From: Bacterioplanes sp.
Lineage (GTDB): Bacteria > Pseudomonadota > Gammaproteobacteria > Pseudomonadales > Oceanobacteraceae
Direction: 5' to 3'
Length of the DNA stretch: 64,000 nucleotides
NCBI GenBank assembly: GCA_014859445.1
Contig: JACUUC010000003.1
Span: forward strand, 87,753 to 151,752
Part shown: positions 42,357-50,872 of the stretch, in pieces
Layout: each line of letters begins with the position of its first letter
Numbering within the stretch: the stretch's first letter is position 1
Notes under the pieces: model-generated
What the model was told of the DNA's origin: nothing
The model's database searches: none
The model's input: the letters and a program-made list of their open reading frames with translations, nothing else
Translations under genes and position numbers: made by a program

Positions 42357-43778
42357 TTACATGCGATAGTTTAGCTGCAAAGAAAGACCCAAGGCATCAA
42401 TCTCGTACGTGCCCTCTGCACTATCAACCCCTTTGCGCACATCATTCAGATCGAAATTATATTCTTTGAGGGTGGATCGATCGATGAACAAGTAAGCCAT
42501 GCCTAAATCCACACTCACGTCACGATTAACGCTGTAGCGAAAGCCACCCGTTAACCACTGACGATCATTATCCGGCACCCGTGCAGTACGATACTTGTCT
42601 TTTACCGGCGATTCATCGAAAGCATAACCTAAGCGAAACAACCATTGATCATTCAAAATGTAGGTTGCACCGATGGCATACGCCAAGGTGTCATGCCATT
42701 TTTCCACGATATGGCCAATGTAGTTTTCCCCCAAACCCGATAGATCATCAATGATGCCAGGCTCGGTCGCAATGATGTCGAAATACTTAAAGGATGACCA
42801 ATCCGTCCACGTAATACCGCCTTGTACTTGCAACGCATCATTGACTTGATGCGCCAAACTGAAAGTGGCCGAGCGAGGGCCTGTCAGGGGCACACGTGAG
42901 GCTTGTTTATTCACTTTAGGAATCGTAACGACAGCACCTGCTGCTTCATTGAACACCTGAACATTGGTGTCTTGCTTAAACTCCGAATCGCCAGTCAAAT
43001 CAAAATCGATTTCAGAGCGATAAGCAAAACCAAAGGTGGTGGCAGGGCTGATGTCCCACATCACACCAACATTCCAACCATAACCATAGTCATCACCTTC
43101 GACCACAAAGGTGTTTTCGTATCCCTTGTATTCTTCTTTATTTAAAATAGATGCGAATGGGTGACCGTCTACAACATACGGCACCAAATCCAATTGCTTC
43201 GATAACCGTCCCTTGGCATACACAATATCAATACCCACACCAACCGATAAGGTGTCGGTAAAGCGATAGGCAAAAGTAGGTTGAATATCTATCGATTTCA
43301 GCGAGGTTTCATCCGCAAAACCACCCACCAACGCCTTGTCGCTGTAATCACTGTTGGTACCGTAAGGCACAAAAATACCCAAACCCACCGAAAAACGATC
43401 ATCCACAGGACGAACATAATAGAAAAACGGAATCACGGGATTCGGGAAGAAGTCACCACCATTATCATAGGCACCAGTCTCAAATGACGATGGTGTGCCG
43501 GCTGGATTGGTGCGACTGCCTTGAAAACGACCTTCAAGATTGATGTAGGTAACACCTACGCTCAACTCTGGACGCGTTAACTTGGTCATGCCCGCTGGGT
43601 TAAAAAACACCACCGAGGCGTCTTCCGCGACGGCCGCACGACCGGCATAAGCCGTCCCCACCCCGCTGGCGCTTTGTTCATTCAATTTAAAACCCGATGC
43701 CGCTACAGGTAAGGTTAACAATGTCGTTGCGGATAACACGACAGCGCAAGCAAGAGAATTTGCAATGTTCTTTGGCAT
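42357..43778 (-). CDS. fadL: Long-chain fatty acid transporter, FadL/OmpP1 family
   Basis: This is an outer-membrane beta barrel that moves long-chain fatty acids or other hydrophobic compounds. From the ATG at 43778 the precursor has 473 residues with signal MPKNIANSLACAVVLSATTL and cleavage near VAASG, so the mature N-terminus SGFKLNEQSASGVGTAYAGR forms the family's hatch. The conserved NPAGMT (about residue 74) follows. Strand patterns alternate to the C-terminal LSLQLNYRM. An upstream in-frame start at 43817 would spoil the signal. It is a single-gene unit, with no beta-oxidation genes adjacent. The substrate could be fatty acids or hydrocarbons. Confidence 0.93.
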   Translation of the reverse strand: MPKNIANSLACAVVLSATTLLTLPVAASGFKLNEQSASGVGTAYAGRAAVAEDASVVFFNPAGMTKLTRPELSVGVTYINLEGRFQGSRTNPAGTPSSFETGAYDNGGDFFPNPVIPFFYYVRPVDDRFSVGLGIFVPYGTNSDYSDKALVGGFADETSLKSIDIQPTFAYRFTDTLSVGVGIDIVYAKGRLSKQLDLVPYVVDGHPFASILNKEEYKGYENTFVVEGDDYGYGWNVGVMWDISPATTFGFAYRSEIDFDLTGDSEFKQDTNVQVFNEAAGAVVTIPKVNKQASRVPLTGPRSATFSLAHQVNDALQVQGGITWTDWSSFKYFDIIATEPGIIDDLSGLGENYIGHIVEKWHDTLAYAIGATYILNDQWLFRLGYAFDESPVKDKYRTARVPDNDRQWLTGGFRYSVNRDVSVDLGMAYLFIDRSTLKEYNFDLNDVRKGVDSAEGTYEIDALGLSLQLNYRM

Positions 43779-44016
43779 GATGATGTCTCGATGGCACCGG
43801 TGCAACAATCCAGCCACAGGCGCAGTGAACGGGGTCTAACAAAGGGCGAAGTGCCATATCCTATCGGCGGCCATTTGCAGCGGCGGCAGTATGCCAGCAC
43901 AATTCGCGCCAGTTTGTGTCCGTTTGTTATCTTGTTGTTACTTCTCGTAATAATCCCACATTTGCTGGTTGATCCTCCCCCACCGTATACTGCGTTTTTA
44001 TTTCGAACTCATTGCT

Positions 44017-44733
44017 ATGTCGTTTCTCTGCGAACCTGTGGCCATTGCTCATACGCCGTTTAAAGAAAAATTCGCCATTCCTCGCCAACCGCAATTAGCG
44101 CCAGCGGCGAAAGGCCTGATTGAGCTATGCGCCCCCTATGATGACCCACTGGCGCTAGCCGGATTGGAAGGCGCTAGCCACATTTGGTTGTTGTTTGTTT
44201 TTCACCGTGCCACAGCACCGAAATCCGGCCCGCGCTTACGCGTCAGGCCACCACGGTTAGGCGGTAATGAATTGTGCGGGGTGTTCGCCACTCGCAGTTC
44301 TCATCGCCCCAATAACATTGGACAATCGGTCGTCGCACTGGAGCGTATAGAAGGAACACGACTGTGGGTATCGGGCGTCGATTTACTGGACGGAACACCC
44401 ATTATCGACATTAAACCTTACATTCCCTACGCGGATGCCTTGGCGCACGCCAGCCACCACTTTGCGACAGAGCCTCCCTCTCCCGTGACGGTGCAATGGC
44501 AAACGGAAGCACGGCGGCAAGCGCAGCATCATCGACAGCGACTGCAACAACCGCTGATTGAGTTAATAGAACAATGTTTAGCCCAAGACCCCAAACCGGC
44601 GTATCAGCAACCAAACAGTGAACGAGAGTATGGCGTGCAATTTTGGGATGTGAATGTGGTATGGCACTACCCAAAACCCAACGTCATCACCGTCTTGCGT
44701 GTTGACTATTCACCACAAAACGATGTGAGCTAA
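44017..44733 (+). CDS. trmO: tRNA (adenine-N6)-methyltransferase TrmO (TsaA)
   Basis: TrmO methylates the N6 of t6A37 in certain threonine tRNAs using SAM. From the ATG at 44017 the 238-residue protein begins MSFLCEPVAIAHTPFKEKFA IPRQP and carries the VirR/YaeB-family beta-barrel core with GLIELCAPYDDPLALAGLEG, HIWLLFVFHRA, RPPRLGGNELCGVFATRSSHRPNNIGQSVV (the family's most conserved stretch, R-x-x-H-R-P-N-x-I-G) and DLLDGTPIIDIKPYIPYAD. The C-terminal extension (about 160-238) is usual for the enteric type. Reading frame extension upstream to 43969 is not supported by ribosome sites. It converges on tpm. Confidence 0.95.
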   Translation: MSFLCEPVAIAHTPFKEKFAIPRQPQLAPAAKGLIELCAPYDDPLALAGLEGASHIWLLFVFHRATAPKSGPRLRVRPPRLGGNELCGVFATRSSHRPNNIGQSVVALERIEGTRLWVSGVDLLDGTPIIDIKPYIPYADALAHASHHFATEPPSPVTVQWQTEARRQAQHHRQRLQQPLIELIEQCLAQDPKPAYQQPNSEREYGVQFWDVNVVWHYPKPNVITVLRVDYSPQNDVS

Positions 44734-44745
44734 CCAACACCAGAC

Positions 44746-45423
44746 TCACTTAGCAGTGAGTGCTGGCGCTAAAGCATACGCCGTTTGCACAAACGACGAT
44801 AAACCCCGTTCGCGAAACTTCTCTTCTTGCTCAATCAAGTCCCGTTGCTCAAGGAGTTGCAGCACGTAATGCGCTCCGTAATGCGCAATCAGCTCATCGT
44901 GCAACACCGCAAACGGCGGCCCCGCCATCAACGCCTGCTGGTAATCGAAGCTGATTAACAATTGCGGAGCACAGCCACTGATCGTCAGTAAATGCTGGCA
45001 ATAGTCAGCGCGCATGGACGATGGCAAGGCCACCAGCGCCGCACGATCATAAACCGCATCGATTGGACCGATGTCGGTAGCCATCACCTGAAAAAAATCC
45101 CCTGCAATCAAAGTCACGCCATCCCCTTCATAGCGCCATGCATCACCAACGGCGAATTTTTTCAGCGTGATACCAAGCTGCTCATGAAACAATGCCGCCA
45201 GTTCATCCAGCGCCAGTTCACTGAGTTCAATCCCGACCACCGCGTGACCTTGGCGTCGTAACCACAACAAATCGAATGACTTACCACATAACGGCACCAA
45301 GACACGCGCCTCATTGGCCAATGCCAAACGAGACCAATGTTTCACTAACCAAGGATTCGCATCGGCGAGATGAAAACCAATTTCCATCCGAGCCCATTTA
45401 TCATGCCAAAACTGTGCGTCCAC
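44746..45423 (-). CDS. tpm: Thiopurine S-methyltransferase
   Basis: This is a SAM-dependent methyltransferase of the bacterial TPMT type, which can methylate thiopurines and selenium/tellurium compounds. The 225-residue protein begins at a GTG at 45423 with DAQFWHDKWARMEIGFHLAD, the diagnostic N-terminal motif (FWxxxWxxxxIGFH), followed by VLVPLCGKSFDLLWL (SAM motif I) and GIELSELALDE, AVYDRAALVALP (motif II). The C-terminus is typical. There are only 12 bases between this stop and that of trmO, so the two converge with no terminator between. The upstream gene (PhnA domain) is co-oriented 78 bases away. Confidence 0.94.
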   Translation of the reverse strand: MDAQFWHDKWARMEIGFHLADANPWLVKHWSRLALANEARVLVPLCGKSFDLLWLRRQGHAVVGIELSELALDELAALFHEQLGITLKKFAVGDAWRYEGDGVTLIAGDFFQVMATDIGPIDAVYDRAALVALPSSMRADYCQHLLTISGCAPQLLISFDYQQALMAGPPFAVLHDELIAHYGAHYVLQLLEQRDLIEQEEKFRERGLSSFVQTAYALAPALTAK

Positions 45424-45500
45424 TCGTTACCTCACATCGCAACAAAAAACCATCGCCATTTATAACCAAAAAGGCATATAACAGCCAGCATCCGATGTGA

Positions 45501-46064
45501 TTAAGACTTTTTCACATACGCACTAATGATCACAATACGCTGGCCATTGACACGCCCCTCAATGTGTTTCGGGTTATCACTGAGTGAAATACCGCGCACC
45601 GCAGTACCGCGTTTGGCGGTAAAGTTCGCGCCTTTTACATCCAAATCTTTGATCAACACCACGTTATCGCCGGCTTGTAATACAGCGCCATTCACATCCA
45701 CCGTCGCCTCGACATTCGCCGCTTGCACACCCTGCTCAGCCCACTTACGGGTATCGTCATCCAGATACAACATATCCAACGCATCTTGCGCCCACGACTC
45801 ACTGTCCAAGCGTTTCAGTAGTCGATACACCACCACCTGCACCGCAGGCACCGGACTCCACATGCTGTCGGTTAAACAACGCCACTGCTTGGCATCCAGT
45901 ACCGACTCATTCATCGCACTCTGACAGGCAGCACATACCGCAATGCTGTCATCAACCGTGGAAAGCGTTTTCGGTGATACCAACATCACACCCACCGCAT
46001 CGGTTGACCCACACAATTCACACGCGTGCGCACTGCGCTCCAACACACTTTGTTCTACAGACAT
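45501..46064 (-). CDS. PhnA-domain zinc-ribbon protein
   Basis: This is a PhnA/YjdM-type protein. From the ATG at 46064 (GGAG ten bases upstream) it has 187 residues: an N-terminal zinc ribbon with CELC (about 14-17) and CAAC (about 43-46), a middle segment specific to the longer version of the family, and the C-terminal PhnA domain VDVNGAVLQAGDNVVLIKDLDVKGANFTAKRGTAVRGISL. Despite the historical name, YjdM is not required for phosphonate use in E. coli, so the function here is unknown. A further in-frame start nine codons upstream has no ribosome site. It may share transcription with tpm. Confidence 0.88.
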   Translation of the reverse strand: MSVEQSVLERSAHACELCGSTDAVGVMLVSPKTLSTVDDSIAVCAACQSAMNESVLDAKQWRCLTDSMWSPVPAVQVVVYRLLKRLDSESWAQDALDMLYLDDDTRKWAEQGVQAANVEATVDVNGAVLQAGDNVVLIKDLDVKGANFTAKRGTAVRGISLSDNPKHIEGRVNGQRIVIISAYVKKS

Positions 46065-46128
46065 ACCATTCTCGCTCCCAATAAATGACACTATTATGCC
46101 TTATGCGAACAATGTGTGGGGAATTAAG

Positions 46129-46327
46129 AGAGATAAAACAAGTCGTTGGCTGCTTAATGACGAGAGCGGCCGTTATTGGCATGCAACGGCGCGCTTATTA
46201 ATAGAGATAAAACAAGCCGTTGGCTGCACAATGACGAGAGCAACCGTGTGCGCCAAGGATGGCGCACGCGAGCCTACACGGATGTATTCACGGCGTGTTG
46301 CGGCCGTCATTGGCATGCAACGGCGCG
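46129..46327. repeat. Nested repeat block with palindromic insert (REP/MITE-like)
   Basis: A 65-bp unit made of block A (39 bp, 46129-46167) and block B (26 bp, 46168-46193) is repeated after 9 bases: block A at 46203-46241 (36 of 39 identical) and block B at 46302-46327 (25 of 26 identical). The second copy is split by a 60-bp segment (46242-46301) containing a stem GTGCGCC-AAGGAT-GGCGCAC, extendable to 10 bp, and a small TACA-CGGA-TGTA hairpin. Block B itself can fold (GCCGTT/AACGGC). No gene is present. The middle segment resembles palindromic repeats found between genes in many gammaproteobacteria, from memory. Confidence 0.75.
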
Positions 46328-46348
46328 TTCATCATTAAAAGCAAAACA

Positions 46349-47188
46349 TCAGTTGGTTTGTAAACTCGCCACGTCCGGAAAACGTGACTGCCAATCATCA
46401 ATCAAATCGTGCTGATCAATGTCCCAAGGGTGAAACCCATCTTGGAAAAATAATTTCATCGAATGCACATTGTCACGCAAAATGCCTTTCTTACCCCAAA
46501 AGAAGCGCGTCGCATCAACCCACTCACGCCAACGAGGGCAATGCCCATCCGCGCGCAACAACAAGAACTGATAATAAGCAATGCGAGCAAACAACCCCGC
46601 CATCGAAATCACCATCACGCGCTTACGCAAGCGCTCGTTATTCACCTTCAAACGATACACATCAAACGCCACCGCCTTGTGCTCAATCTCCTCAACGGCA
46701 TGCCAAATCAACATCTTCCGAATGGTTGGATCGACCTTATCGAGAATCTCAGGGTTCTTTAACAAAAACTCCGCCATCGACGCGGTAAAATGCTCCATCG
46801 CCACCGTCAACGCCAACTGACGTTTACGACCCAGACGACGCTTCAAAAACGCCACCCGTTTTTGCAAACGCGCCGTAATCGCACTCATTGGAAAGCCCAT
46901 ACGCTCAATACTGTCATTCAACGCCTCGTGCGAATGACCATGATGCGCCTCCTGACCAATAAAACCACGGATTTGCTGACGCAATACCGGATCCTCAATC
47001 TCATCTTGATAGTTGCGTACCGAATGAATAAAAAAGCGCTCACCATCCGGAAACAACGCCGACAATGCGTAAAAAAACGTACTCACCAGTGAGTTATTAT
47101 CAAACGTATACTTATTCATCGGCGTATCCGTATCGAATGCCATACGCCTTGGTTTAATATCCACTTGCTGTGATGTTGGATGAGTCAT
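46349..47188 (-). CDS. Predicted metal-dependent hydrolase (PF10118-type, diiron-like)
   Basis: This is a 279-residue all-helical protein of the Metal_hydrol group annotated in many Proteobacteria as metal-dependent hydrolase. Potential metal ligands lie in helices: GQEAHHGHSHEAL (about 88-100), VAMEHFTASMAEFL (about 130-143) and IWHAVEEIEHKAVAFDVY (about 164-181), a spacing like ferritin-like diiron enzymes. No signal peptide is seen, although the C-terminal third is more hydrophobic. The ATG at 47188 has a GGGAG site. The divergent gene encodes an AraC-type regulator, and such pairs usually mean local control. The substrate is unknown. Confidence 0.82.
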   Translation of the reverse strand: MTHPTSQQVDIKPRRMAFDTDTPMNKYTFDNNSLVSTFFYALSALFPDGERFFIHSVRNYQDEIEDPVLRQQIRGFIGQEAHHGHSHEALNDSIERMGFPMSAITARLQKRVAFLKRRLGRKRQLALTVAMEHFTASMAEFLLKNPEILDKVDPTIRKMLIWHAVEEIEHKAVAFDVYRLKVNNERLRKRVMVISMAGLFARIAYYQFLLLRADGHCPRWREWVDATRFFWGKKGILRDNVHSMKLFFQDGFHPWDIDQHDLIDDWQSRFPDVASLQTN

Positions 47189-47401
47189 GGGATGCTCCCT
47201 TGTTATTCTGATGTAAAGCCATTACCGTCTATCACGATGACTACGGCTGGCAACAATCGACCAAACTGGCTCAATAAGACACCTGACCAGTCAAATCACT
47301 ATGACATACTGCCATCACATACCTTGGGTGAATTTGGTGCAATTTTGGGTGCTTTTACTGCAAACGATACATAGGTTATGCACAATGCCGCTTTACACTA
47401 A

Positions 47402-48463
47402 ATGTTATCTGAGTGTCTGCACATCATGAGCCATACGACATTGGTTGGCCAAGGCCAGTACCACATTGCCTCCGACTACCTGATATTGCTTACCGACATT
47501 GGCTTTGAGCAAGGTATTACTGCGGCCGACCTACTCGCCAACACTGGCCTATCCGAATCCATATTATTCCAACCGGGTGTCTTGGTTGGCCATCTTTCCG
47601 CCATTCGTTTTGTCGATAATTTTTGTCAACGCTGCAATAACCTGACCATGGCCATGGAATACGGCAAACGCATGACACTGTCGAAACACGGAGCACTTGG
47701 GTTTGCGGCACAATACAGCGCCACCATGACCGAAGCTGCATTGAAAGTCATGCGCTATGTAGAAACACGTGCCCAACTCTTTCGCCTAGAGCGACGGCAT
47801 AGCGACAGTCACGCCCAGCTGTTGATTCATCCACGCTTCGATACCAACAGTCCAGCAGGACCCTTCTTGTCATTGGCGTTTTTAAGCAGTGTTGAAACCA
47901 TCTGCCGTACGCTCGTTGGCCAGCAAGGTCGCCATGCGCAGAGCGTGATTCACATACAAGCAACCTTAGCAAACCTATCGGAACAAACCGTACTGCCACA
48001 TTGCCACATTATTGATTCTGCCAGCGACAACAGCCTCTCTTGGCCGTTAACCGCGCTGGCTCACTCACTGCCCTTTTTCGACCCCAACATGGCTCACTTA
48101 GCAGAACAACAACTCGAAAACAGCCTACGTGAATTGCAACAACAACGCACCATGACGGAACACGTCACCGTATTATTGGAACAACATCTCACCCATGCAC
48201 TGACACTCGAAGACGTCGCTCAGCGACTCTGCACCTCATCGGCCACACTCAATCGCAAACTGAAACAAGAACACACCACCTTTCAGCAATTAAAGGATCA
48301 GGTGCGCTTTCAGCAGGCGAAGCAACTGCTGCAACAAGGACGACTGTCGCAGGAGCAAATCGCCGACGCCCTCGGCTATTCCGATGCCAGCAACTTTGCC
48401 AAAGCCTTTAAAAGCTGGGCAGGATGCTCACCCGCACAATATCGACAACAGCACAAACCGTAA
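47402..48463 (+). CDS. AraC-family transcriptional regulator
   Basis: This 353-residue regulator has an N-terminal ligand-binding-like domain of the AraC/OruR type (arabinose-binding-like family PF12625, with segments YLILLTDIGFEQGITAADLLANTG and FVDNFCQRCNNLTMAMEYGKRM) and a C-terminal double helix-turn-helix (about 265-350): LTLEDVAQRLCTSSATLNRKLK and LSQEQIADALGYSDASNFAKAFKSWAGCSPAQYR, the standard AraC signature. It is divergent from the metal-dependent hydrolase (213-bp gap), the likely target. The start ATG at 47402 has a second ATG eight codons later. The inducer cannot be inferred. Confidence 0.92.
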   Translation: MLSECLHIMSHTTLVGQGQYHIASDYLILLTDIGFEQGITAADLLANTGLSESILFQPGVLVGHLSAIRFVDNFCQRCNNLTMAMEYGKRMTLSKHGALGFAAQYSATMTEAALKVMRYVETRAQLFRLERRHSDSHAQLLIHPRFDTNSPAGPFLSLAFLSSVETICRTLVGQQGRHAQSVIHIQATLANLSEQTVLPHCHIIDSASDNSLSWPLTALAHSLPFFDPNMAHLAEQQLENSLRELQQQRTMTEHVTVLLEQHLTHALTLEDVAQRLCTSSATLNRKLKQEHTTFQQLKDQVRFQQAKQLLQQGRLSQEQIADALGYSDASNFAKAFKSWAGCSPAQYRQQHKP

Positions 48464-48553
48464 TTCATGCTAGTGATTGATGGCTGATGCTTTATACTGA
48501 TGACATTGCAGTGCGCCACGCCTGCCCCTCTATTTTGTTGAAGACGTAAAGAC

Positions 48554-49963
48554 ATGCCCCGTACCCCAAAAAACAGCACCGCCAAGCCTTATTCATCAAG
48601 CAAGACGCCCCTGCGTAAACCCTCTGCTGAAAAACACAAATCACAAGAGCCGCGCAGTGAGAGTAAAGCCAACACCGATGTTTTAAGCTACCGCGAACTC
48701 AGCAATGTTTGGGAAGAATGGCGTGAACAACCACCCCGTACCGCCATGGATCGTTGGTTGAAAAAACAGGCCAGTTACCGCAGCAGTCTGATACGTCAAT
48801 ACCCATTACTGTCACTGGCCATGTACCAAGCGCAGCGCTTTCAACAACTGGCGTGTGCATTAGAAACGTTCTACAAGCACCCCGATACCGATTGGCTGAC
48901 ATGGGATAAAGAATGGCATCACCTCGACATCGATGCGCTGCACATCAGCGACTTCTGGTACTGGGTACAATTACGCAGCCAAGAACGCTGGCGCTGGCCT
49001 GCGTATTTCAATCAATACGACGATCAAAAACAGGCGTTTGATGACTTTCACACGATGGCACAAACGCCCCTCACCCCCGCCTGGATGCTGTGGCATGGTC
49101 TTCGCCCGCAATGGTTACCCTTATTATTGGAACGCCAGCAGCACAGCGGCTGGACTGATGAACAATTAATCGCTTGGGCAGAACAACAAAATACACCCCC
49201 TCCCGTCTGGCTGCGCGTGAACGGTGAACATGACCTTGACCAACTGCAACAACAACTGCACGACGATGGCATTAACATTAAACGTCGTGGTGATCACTTG
49301 TGCGCATTGGGTGGTCGTGGCATCAATCAAACCCGCGCGTACAAAGCAGGCCATATTGATATTCAGGACCTGGCCAGCCAACAAGCCGCGTTCACAGTGG
49401 GCGCACAGCCCGGTGAAAAAATCTGGGATGCCTGTACCGGAGCCGGTGGTAAAACCCTCGCGATGGCCAGTCAAATGCAACAAAAAGGCGCCATTGTTGC
49501 CACCGACCTACACGATTACAAATTGGACGAACTCAAACGCCGCGCCAAGCGCTCCGGCTATTTGAATATCCGCACCTTCACTTGGGACGGTGAAACGCCA
49601 TTGCGTTTACCCAAAGAAATTCAACGTCAACAGGGATTTGATCGCGTATTAGTCGATGCGCCCTGCACATCCAGTGGCACATGGCGACGCAACCCGGATG
49701 CACGCTGGCGCTTTAATGATGAAGACAGTGCTGAACTCGTTCAATTGCAACGACGCTTGCTGGGGCTGGCCAGTCAAGCGGTGCGCGTTGAGGGTACCTT
49801 GGTGTACGCCACTTGCAGCTGGCAAGTGAGCGAAAACGAAGGCATCGTGAACGACTTTATTACACAAAACCCTCAGTTCGAATGTCTAGAAAAACGTTTA
49901 TTAGGTGCGCCACATCAAGACAGCGACACCTTATTTGTTGCTACCTTAGTGCGACGTTCGTAA
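48554..49963 (+). CDS. RsmB/NOP-family RNA (cytosine-5) methyltransferase
   Basis: This is a SAM-dependent m5C RNA methyltransferase of 469 residues. The catalytic domain (about 270-465) has motif I KIWDACTGAGGKTLAMASQM, motif IV LVDAPCTSSGTWRRNPDARWR with the PC catalytic cysteine and motif VI YATCSWQVSENEGIV with the TC nucleophilic cysteine. The N-terminal half is NusB/RNA-binding-like with a Lys/Ser-rich start (KNSTAKPYSSSKTPLRKP). It is related to RsmB/RsmF but is a distinct subgroup; whether its target is rRNA or tRNA is not clear. It stands alone, with an ATG at 48554. Confidence 0.9.
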   Translation: MPRTPKNSTAKPYSSSKTPLRKPSAEKHKSQEPRSESKANTDVLSYRELSNVWEEWREQPPRTAMDRWLKKQASYRSSLIRQYPLLSLAMYQAQRFQQLACALETFYKHPDTDWLTWDKEWHHLDIDALHISDFWYWVQLRSQERWRWPAYFNQYDDQKQAFDDFHTMAQTPLTPAWMLWHGLRPQWLPLLLERQQHSGWTDEQLIAWAEQQNTPPPVWLRVNGEHDLDQLQQQLHDDGINIKRRGDHLCALGGRGINQTRAYKAGHIDIQDLASQQAAFTVGAQPGEKIWDACTGAGGKTLAMASQMQQKGAIVATDLHDYKLDELKRRAKRSGYLNIRTFTWDGETPLRLPKEIQRQQGFDRVLVDAPCTSSGTWRRNPDARWRFNDEDSAELVQLQRRLLGLASQAVRVEGTLVYATCSWQVSENEGIVNDFITQNPQFECLEKRLLGAPHQDSDTLFVATLVRRS

Positions 49964-49983
49964 GACAATTCCGGCCAAATCAT

Positions 49984-50007
49984 TGACCCAGCCATCGACT
50001 GGGTCAA
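49984..50007 (+). terminator. Possible hairpin after the RNA methyltransferase gene
   Basis: Perfect 9-bp stem TTGACCCAG/CTGGGTCAA with a 7-base loop, 20 bases after the stop. It lacks a T run (TCTAGAC follows), so it may be weak or Rho-assisted. Confidence 0.45.
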
Positions 50008-50053
50008 TCTAGACTAAGCTGACATTGTGAACATTCTTACGTTAAGGGCCATT

Positions 50054-50773
50054 ATGCGTCACGCCTGCCGTTATCGCACAACACACTGCCTACTGCTCTG
50101 GTTGAGCCTCTGTTTCACTGGCTTAACCGTTGCGGACACCGCGCACTTCAAATTGGGCGGAATGCACGGTCACCCACTGAACCCGTTGGGTGTGACCATT
50201 CTCACCGAAGCGTATGCCGAACTGGGCATCACCATTGAATTGGTTGCGCTGCCGTCACCACGCTCGATGGAACTGGCCCACCGAGGTTTATTAGACGGGG
50301 AGTTAGGACGCATTGACGGCGTGACAGACATGTACCCTAATCTATTAAAAGTCGACTGGCCCATCATCGATCTCGATACCGTCGCCATCACCAGCCATCC
50401 AACACGGATGTTTGATGAGAAACCCAATCTACTGAACTATCGCTTAGGCATTGTGCGCGGAGCTCGCATCAACGAACGAGTCACCTATGATCCTGACAAT
50501 GCCGTTGAAGTCACCCACAGCGAACAACTCATTCGCATGCTGCACACTCAACGGATTGATTTAGCGATCATGCCACGATCGGTGGCACTGCTGTTGCTGA
50601 AACAAGATCCAGAATTGCGGATTTTAGAACCGTCGTTAGGGGTTCATCCTATTCATCATTACTTGCATCGTCGACATCACGCCTTAGTACCGAAATTGCA
50701 ACAAATATTGCAACGCATGGCGAAAGAGGGACGGATCGCTTGGCTAGAACAGCAATTTTTACAACAAAAATAG
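50054..50773 (+). CDS. Periplasmic solute-binding-like protein (type-2 SBP fold)
   Basis: This is a predicted periplasmic protein of 239 residues. From the ATG at 50054 (AAGGG five bases before it; a GTG at 50027 is less likely) it has a signal peptide (CLLLWLSLCFTGLTVADT) and a transporter-substrate-binding domain: LGVTILTEAYAELGITIELVALPSPRSMELAHRGLLDGELGRI and TVAITSHPTRMF, with the usual strand-helix order of the amino-acid-binding (HisJ-like) fold. No permease or ATPase lies nearby, so it could be an orphan binding protein or signal receptor. A strong terminator follows the stop. Confidence 0.82.
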   Translation: MRHACRYRTTHCLLLWLSLCFTGLTVADTAHFKLGGMHGHPLNPLGVTILTEAYAELGITIELVALPSPRSMELAHRGLLDGELGRIDGVTDMYPNLLKVDWPIIDLDTVAITSHPTRMFDEKPNLLNYRLGIVRGARINERVTYDPDNAVEVTHSEQLIRMLHTQRIDLAIMPRSVALLLLKQDPELRILEPSLGVHPIHHYLHRRHHALVPKLQQILQRMAKEGRIAWLEQQFLQQK

Positions 50774-50822
50774 TGGGGATGTCGTCTTCGTTTTTTACCC
50801 GCAAGCACCATCCTATCGACAT

Positions 50823-50858
50823 AAAAAAACCCTTAGTGTTTGTCACTAAGGGTTTTTT
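50823..50858. terminator. Bidirectional terminator between the solute-binding gene and speC
   Basis: A perfect 15-bp inverted repeat (AAAAAACCCTTAGTG / CACTAAGGGTTTTTT) with a 5-base loop gives T runs on both strands. It lies 50 bases after the plus-strand stop and 15 after the minus-strand speC stop. Confidence 0.92.
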
Positions 50859-50872
50859 CTAACAACCGAGCA

